DNA of 64,000 bases from Hemerocallis citrina. Its lineage: Eukaryota; Streptophyta; Magnoliopsida; Asparagales; Asphodelaceae. The position numbers and the translations under genes were made by a program. The notes under the pieces were generated by a model. That model saw nothing but the letters and a program-made list of their open reading frames with translations. It was not told the origin of the DNA and searched no databases. The stretch spans positions 82,218,853 through 82,282,852 of the forward strand of contig CM030367.1 in NCBI GenBank assembly GCA_017893485.1, written 5' to 3'. Shown piece after piece: positions 57,882-64,000 of the stretch; position 1 is the stretch's first letter, and the number at the start of each line of letters is the position of its first letter.

Positions 57882-60660
57882 ATGGGTCAGTCTATCAATA
57901 CTGGCTCCTCTGCTCCTGTACTTTCTGCCACTCCCGGTATGAATTCGTTCTGGATTTTAAATTCTGGTGCATCACATCATCTCACTAGTAATCAGACACT
58001 ATTCACCACTTGCACAGCACTTCCCTCTCACTCTCCATCTCTACACACAGCTGATGGCTCACCACTTCTTATTACACACTCAGGAACAATTAGTTCTCTC
58101 ACTCTCACATTACCATATGTTCTTTATGCTCCTTATTTATCAATAAACCTTATTTCTATTAGTGCGTTGTGCGATAGTGGTCTTCTCGTTACTTTTGACT
58201 CTTTAGGTTGTTTTATTACTGATTCCTCCACCTGTGAGGAGTTTGGACGTGCTAGTCGTCAGGGTCGTCTATATTATCTAGATTTTCTTCGTGCACACCA
58301 CTCTCCTAGTTTTGCCGGTATTGTTTCCTCTGATGCTGATCTGTGGTACAGATGTTTAGGTCATATTAGCGCATCACGACTCCAGACTATAACTCGCAGT
58401 GGTGCCCTTGGTTCTCTCACTTTTAAACATTTATCTGATTGTCATGGTTGTCATTTGGCCAAACACATTGCCCTACCCTTTAGTCACAAAAGAACTTCTG
58501 AAACCACTCATCTTTTTCAACTTGTTCATTCTGACATATGGGGACCCTCTCCCATACCTTCGTGGAAAGGCTATCTCTATTATGTTGCCTTCATCGATGA
58601 CTTCACTAGACATACATGGTTTTTTCTTATGCATCAGTAATCTGAGATACCTGATATTTACCGGTTCTTTACAACTATGATTCACACTCAGTTCGGTGTG
58701 CGCATTAAGAATTTTCGACCGGACGGTGCACGTGAGTACACTTCCACCACTATGAGATCGATCCTTCAGTCTTACGGCACCCTTTTTCAACAATCATGCC
58801 CTCACACACATGAGCAGAATGGTGTAGCTGAACGCGAGCATCGTCACATCCTTGAGACGGCTCGCACTCTTTTACTCTCCTACTCCGCTCCTCGTTCTTT
58901 CTGGGCTGAAGCCATCATGACCTCTGTTAGTCTTATCAATATTACTCCCTCATCTGTCCTAGCTGGTACGACGCCTTATGAGGCTCTTTATCATTCACCT
59001 CCCAACTACAGTATGCTCCGTACTTTTGGGTGCACCTGTTACGTACTTCTCCCTCCTACTGAGCGCACGAAGATCTCCGCTCGTGCTGCTAAGTGCGTTC
59101 ACCTAGGTCTCAGTCCTGAACACAAAGGTTATCGTTGTTTTGATCCATCAGCGGGTCGTATCCGCAGTTCTCGACATGTATCCTTTGTGGAAGACTCCCC
59201 ATACTACCTGACTCCCCCCGAGGATACTAGATTTCTCAATTCTCCAATTGTTGCTAGCCCCCCAACTTTACCTTCCCGCATTCCTTTTGATCCCACTCCT
59301 CTGGCTCCATTCACATCTCTTGCAGTCCTTACACCCGTTGTTCCCCCTACTGAAACATCACCTGCATCCCCACAGTAGTCAGCACCCATCCAACCTACTT
59401 CTCCACCGACACATGCATCTACTCCACCGTCCTCACCCCCACATCCTGTCAGTCCACCACCTCTTCATCAGTCTACCCGTTCCACTTCTGGTATTCCTCC
59501 GGCACGTTATACACCTGATGCCACTGGTCCTTCTGACCAGTTTAGTTTTGCCACCCTAGCTTCCTACTCACCACAATTTCATGCATATCTCACTGCTATA
59601 CACTCTACACGTGAGCCCAGAACCTATCAAGAAGTAATTCAATATCCTGAATGGAGGAATGCTATTGCAGAGGAATTCAGTGCATTTGATCAGATTGGCA
59701 CTTGGAATGTTGTTCCTCTGCCAGAGGGCGTTCAGCCGATTAGTTGCAAGTGGATCTTCAAGGTCAAATATCAACTTGATGGATCTATTGAGCGGCACAA
59801 GGCTCGTCTAATAGCCCGAGGATTTACTCAGGAGCATGGCATTGATTATGATGAGATCTTTGCTCCTGCTGCACAGATGACTACTGTTCGCACTTTTCTT
59901 GTTGTTGCAGCCATCCGCCAATGGCCGTTATACTATATGGACATGAAGAATGCTTTTCTTCATGGTACCTTATCTGAGGTTGTTTATATGGATCCTCCTC
60001 CTGGCCTCCCTACTTCCCCTCGTCATGTTTGCCGGTTGTGTCGAGCTATATGGTTTGAAGCAGGCCCCTCGAGCCTGGTTTGAGTGTTTTCGCCTTGTCA
60101 TCACCAAGGCTGGTTTTAGTCAGAGTTCTCAAGACCACTCTATATTTATGCGGTCATCACTGTAGGAGAGGGTAATTCTACAACTCTATGTTGACGATAT
60201 GATCATTACTGGGGATGACTCTGCGGGCATTACATCCACCCAGAAATACCTTCATCAGTAGTTCCATATGAAAGACCTTGGCAGACTACGTTATTTTCTG
60301 GGCCTAGAAATTGCTCATGGATCTCGGGGGATACTCATTTCTCAACAGAAATACACATCAGATATTATCTCCGCTGCATGCCTTTCTGACAGTAGATCAG
60401 CCGATACACCGTTAGAGCTTCATGTGAAGCTTCGTCCCACTGATGGTGAGCTCCTTCCTGATCCCACTAGATACAGACAGATTGTTGGACAACTTGTCTA
60501 CTTATGCATGACCAGACCCGATATTGCTCACACAGTCAGCGTTGTCAGTCAGTTTATTTCTGCTCCTACATCAGTTCACTACGGTGCTCTTCTTCGGATT
60601 CTCAGATATCTTCGGGGCACTATTACTCGCTCATTATTAATGCCCGCCGATGGAACTGAG
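57882..60660 (+). pseudogene. Copia PR-integrase-reverse transcriptase, multiply broken
   Basis: Protease region reads FWILNSGASHHLT: the catalytic Asp of DSGA is Asn. Next come the pre-integrase zinc motif (LWYRCLGHISASRLQ...CHGCHLAKH), the integrase core (LVHSDIWGPSPIPS, a stop at 58638, FRPDGAREYTS, EQNGVAEREHRHILE), then a stop at 59376. Reverse transcriptase begins KVKYQLDGSIERHKARLIAR, has YMDMKNAFLHG, a one-base shift near 60045, a TAG near 60163, LYVDDMIITGDD (60183-60218), a TAG near 60260 and MKDLGRLRYFLGLEIAHG. Gag has no recognisable zinc knuckle. Confidence 0.88.
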
Positions 60661-61894
60661 ATGATTCCCAGGACTACGGATTGGTGTGCATATCGATTGT
60701 TAAAAATTTAACAGATTAAACACGTGATCTAACCCTATATAGCGGAATCTAGGGTTCACGATTTATACCTGCGATGAGAAGAAGACGACAACGACCCCAA
60801 GATCTTCTGCATGTATTCCTTCCTCGGGTTGGACGTCGTGTGGGCGACGATCTCCCAACCTTTCTTCTCCTTGGCTGACCTCTCTTTCTTTCCTTACGTG
60901 AATCACGAATTTTGAGAAAAAATCTTATATTTCAGATTGTGAATGACGGCCAGAGAAATAGAGGATATTTATAAGGCTACGGTAAGGACCATGCGGAGAA
61001 ATTAGGGTTAGGTCTCCTAACGAATCTGGGTATCCCGTGTTCAGCCCGAACACACAACCCAGGCCCATTAACAATAGCTCGGTCCACTAAGGAGCTATTG
61101 TTGCACTACCTTCCTAATTCCAAATTATATTTATGGGCTCCTTTTATTATATGCTCGTTCAACTCCCCATGTTAAGATATCGAATGTCCGTCGATCAAAT
61201 TAAGTTACTGACAACTATATTGATCAACATATTTTATCCCTAAGTAGTACCACTCAACTTTATTTGTCATGTCGGATGTAATCCACCTGCAGGGTTTACA
61301 TGACAATCCTTATGAGCTCCTTAAGGGGACATCACCAACCCGACGTATCGGGACATGGATTCCTTTTACAATCAACAGCTCATCATACATACAATGCTAT
61401 TACCCAATTCATAGAGGTTGTTGATCCATAATGAATCTCACTCTTTTATGAGTCAAAGTAATGCACACTGCATATACATGTCTGTTATTATATCTGGATT
61501 AAGAGCATAAGCATCCATAATAACAGAGGTGTTTGTTCTCTTTTGTAGTCAGTACAAAGAGAACAACCTCAAGTAGTCCTGTTCAATACACACAAAGTGT
61601 ACTAGTGTAAACCTATAATCAAGACAGACTAATACCAGATTACACTACAACCTTTCCAATGGATTGTCCAAGTCCGTCTAGGTTGTGAACTATTTATATA
61701 TTCCATAGGGAACTGATAATATGATCTTCTGTGTGTCACCTCACACCATATTATCAACCTTATAGAATATCAGATACTTGCATTAATATTATAATAAACA
61801 CAATATACAAACATATGCCCATATGATTCTCATTCAAAAAAATAAGGAAATAAAGTTAATACAAAAGTGATGCTTTCAGTATATAACCCTAACA
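60661..61894. mobile_element. Insertion inside the Copia element, probably a solo LTR
   Basis: The Copia reading stops making sense after LLMPADGTEM and resumes at about 61898 with TTSKLELSAYSDSDWAGD. Within, 60698-61894 starts TGTTAAAAATTTAAC and ends CCCTAACA, the outline of a 1.2-kb LTR. I found no matching five-base duplication, so the boundaries and class are uncertain. No gene inside. Confidence 0.5.
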
Positions 61895-61897
61895 CCC

Positions 61898-62385
<488 letters not shown>

Positions 62386-62399
62386 AGTTTGAGTGGGGA

Positions 62400-62540
62400 T
62401 GTTAGATATTATTATAGTCTCATATTGGTTGTAGAGTTGTTTTGATATTTGTTCCCTTCCTATATATCGGTGGTATTGTACTTGGTTGAACTCAATTCAA
62501 TATTCAGTATTGTTTTCATTCTCTCTGATTTATCTTAACA
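62400..62540 (+). repeat. 3' LTR of the Copia element
   Basis: Pair of 56896-57036, ending ATCTTAACA, then the TTCAG duplication. Confidence 0.93.
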
Positions 62541-62545
62541 TTCAG

Positions 62546-63744
62546 AAGTAAGCTTCATCCCCCAAAACGTTAAGGATGCTAAAATCACATTTTTATTTGT
62601 ACTTCGGAGACTAATCCCTAATCTACTCTACTTGCAATGCCATCCCTAATCACCGTCAAATGTGCATGTACTTGTCAAAACCCCACAAAAGAATTAAAAA
62701 TTGAAACTTGATTAACTAAGATCACCACTGTATCAGGAGAATTCAATCCCTAGGGCTAAACCCTTGGATAACTTAAATTTGCTTGCCATTCCTCATGTGA
62801 TTTGTCTCCAAATCAATCTAAATCATCAATTTGAAGTAACATCAATATGAATAGCATACTTTAGTGGAAGTAATCAAATCCACCTTCATCAGTGCATTTA
62901 AAACAAATAAAACATAAGGTTGTACTCAATCATCTAATATGCAACCTTGGCCGTTGTTGTCATAGATCATTTTATAAATTGAAACTTGTGTGTCAAAAAA
63001 TCAACTACCTATTACTGCCACAAATCTTCATGAATTTGTTGTTCTTAATTTTTCCCTTTCTCTCTCCTTTTATCTTCATCGAAATTGACTCGCCATCACC
63101 TGTATTACTGATTGACTATAAATTGTAGTTTACTTGTGAACTTGAATTTCAAAGTTCAAACCCTGATACAAATTGTCAAAAGTTGAAAAGGCCTGTATTC
63201 ATGTCTTGGCACTGAAGATTTACCAAATTGAAATTGCAAAATTAACAAACAAGGAATGGCAACAGGTGATCTGCTTCTTGGTCATTCTTTCTTTAACTAT
63301 CCTTCTAAACAATAAGATTATAAATTCTATTTAAGTTCTTAAAGAAATTTTTTAACGCAAGCAGATTTTCAGTGAATACATGCAAGTACTCATTTTATTA
63401 ATGTAAGAGATGCATCATCTTCTAGTTATTTAGTGTAGTCCAATTTGTCAAAAAAAGTAAGGTAGTGATGCAGCATGATCAAGGTGAATGCTGAAGAATA
63501 ATCAACTTCATCAAGTTAATTATATTAGTATTGAAATTCTGAGAACTCTCTGAAAACTAAAACTAAATTAAAGAAGTGACATATACATTTATAAATCAAT
63601 CCATAATATTCAATAAATAAAATATATATAAGCCCTCATTCACTAATTTCCAAAGCCTCGAAGATATGCAAATTGTAGAATTAGAAGACTAATAAATAAG
63701 TCAATAACTAACAGTTTATATGTATATTTGAGCACATTATTAAC
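62546..63744. other. No gene recognised; intron-like
   Basis: AT-rich. It lies downstream (minus strand) of the exon-like block at 63745-63849 and could be its intron. No motif found. Confidence 0.4.
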
Positions 63745-63849
63745 CTCTAATTTCTCGACAAGCTCTTTGGCATTTGGCGAGAAGATGACGATGCTGCGCT
63801 GAAAGGGCTGGATGAAGTCATCATCTACAGCCTTATCGATGAAGTCAAG
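63745..63849 (-). pseudogene. Exon-like block of an unrecognised protein
   Basis: One minus-strand frame is open throughout (35 codons): DFIDKAVDDDFIQPFQRSI then VIFSPNAKELVEKLE, ending at GAG|GTTAAT, a possible donor. Higher GC and coherent protein-like text set it apart from its flanks. Its 5' side is cut by an LTR-like start at 63850. I do not recognise the family. Confidence 0.5.
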
Positions 63850-64000
63850 TGTAACACCTCGGATTTTAAAATACCGAAAATATTCGTTTTTATATTTTGT
63901 AGGGGTGATAATTATTTTATGTGATATCTTATTGATACTGGTATGGATATTTTAATTGAATTGGTGTAGATGATATGTTGAAGCCATGAGTTGAAATTTT
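63850..64000. mobile_element. Start of an LTR at the window edge
   Basis: TGTAACACCTCGGATTTTAA resembles the beginning of Gypsy LTRs (compare GGGGTGTTACA at 865-875, inverted). It runs off the window. Confidence 0.5.

Noticed and set aside
57591..57942. Copia gag candidate upstream of the protease
   Set aside because: Ser/Pro-rich text with no gag core or zinc knuckle; overlapping frames. Gag is lost or unrecognisable.

Overview
The window is nuclear DNA from a flowering plant, probably a eudicot: AT-rich, intron-bearing genes, CACTA, MULE, hAT, PIF/Harbinger, Helitron, Copia and Gypsy-chromovirus elements, and NPR- and V-ATPase-type plant gene pieces. The species cannot be named. No intact ordinary host gene is present. 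This is a transposon-dense region in which almost every gene-like stretch belongs to a mobile element or is a broken gene fragment.

Left part (1-10 kb): a decayed Gypsy gag is split by an internally deleted Copia element (1545-4533, near-perfect 5-bp duplication). Next come two exons of a broken V-ATPase subunit A gene, two Helitrons lying head to tail with a third Helitron nested inside the first (5841-7128), a hAT element (7303-8415, 8-bp duplication) and an LTR related to the Copia one.

Middle part (10-36 kb): an inverted-repeat element (about 10.2-22.4 kb) carries the first exon of an NPR3/NPR4-like immune regulator. A 9.1-kb Mutator-like element (MULE) with a perfect 9-bp duplication sits inside it. 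The MULE has two convergent genes, a plant-mobile-domain gene and a mudrA-type transposase, with an 870-bp palindrome between their 3' ends. Further right are two Harbinger-type MITEs full of homogenised short palindromes, a Helitron, a fold-back element, a Copia relic, and a nearly complete PIF/Harbinger element with both of its genes (29889-34099). The remaining V-ATPase subunit A exons follow (34892-36494), so all of 5.8-34.9 kb lies in one intron of that pseudogene.

Right part (36-64 kb): one end of a CACTA element with an ankyrin-like exon fragment; a striking tandem array of a Gypsy chromovirus (LTR-internal-LTR-internal-LTR, 38437-56732) flanked by one TGAGA duplication; a complete but broken Copia element (56896-62540, TTCAG duplication) split by another insertion; a short exon-like stretch; and the start of another LTR at the window edge.

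The order of events can be read from the nesting: V-ATPase gene copy, then its decay and intron filling, then the inverted-repeat element, then the MULE and MITEs within it. Exact target duplications and empty sites make many of these insertions unambiguous without database support. Family assignments rest on recognised motifs, not on searches.
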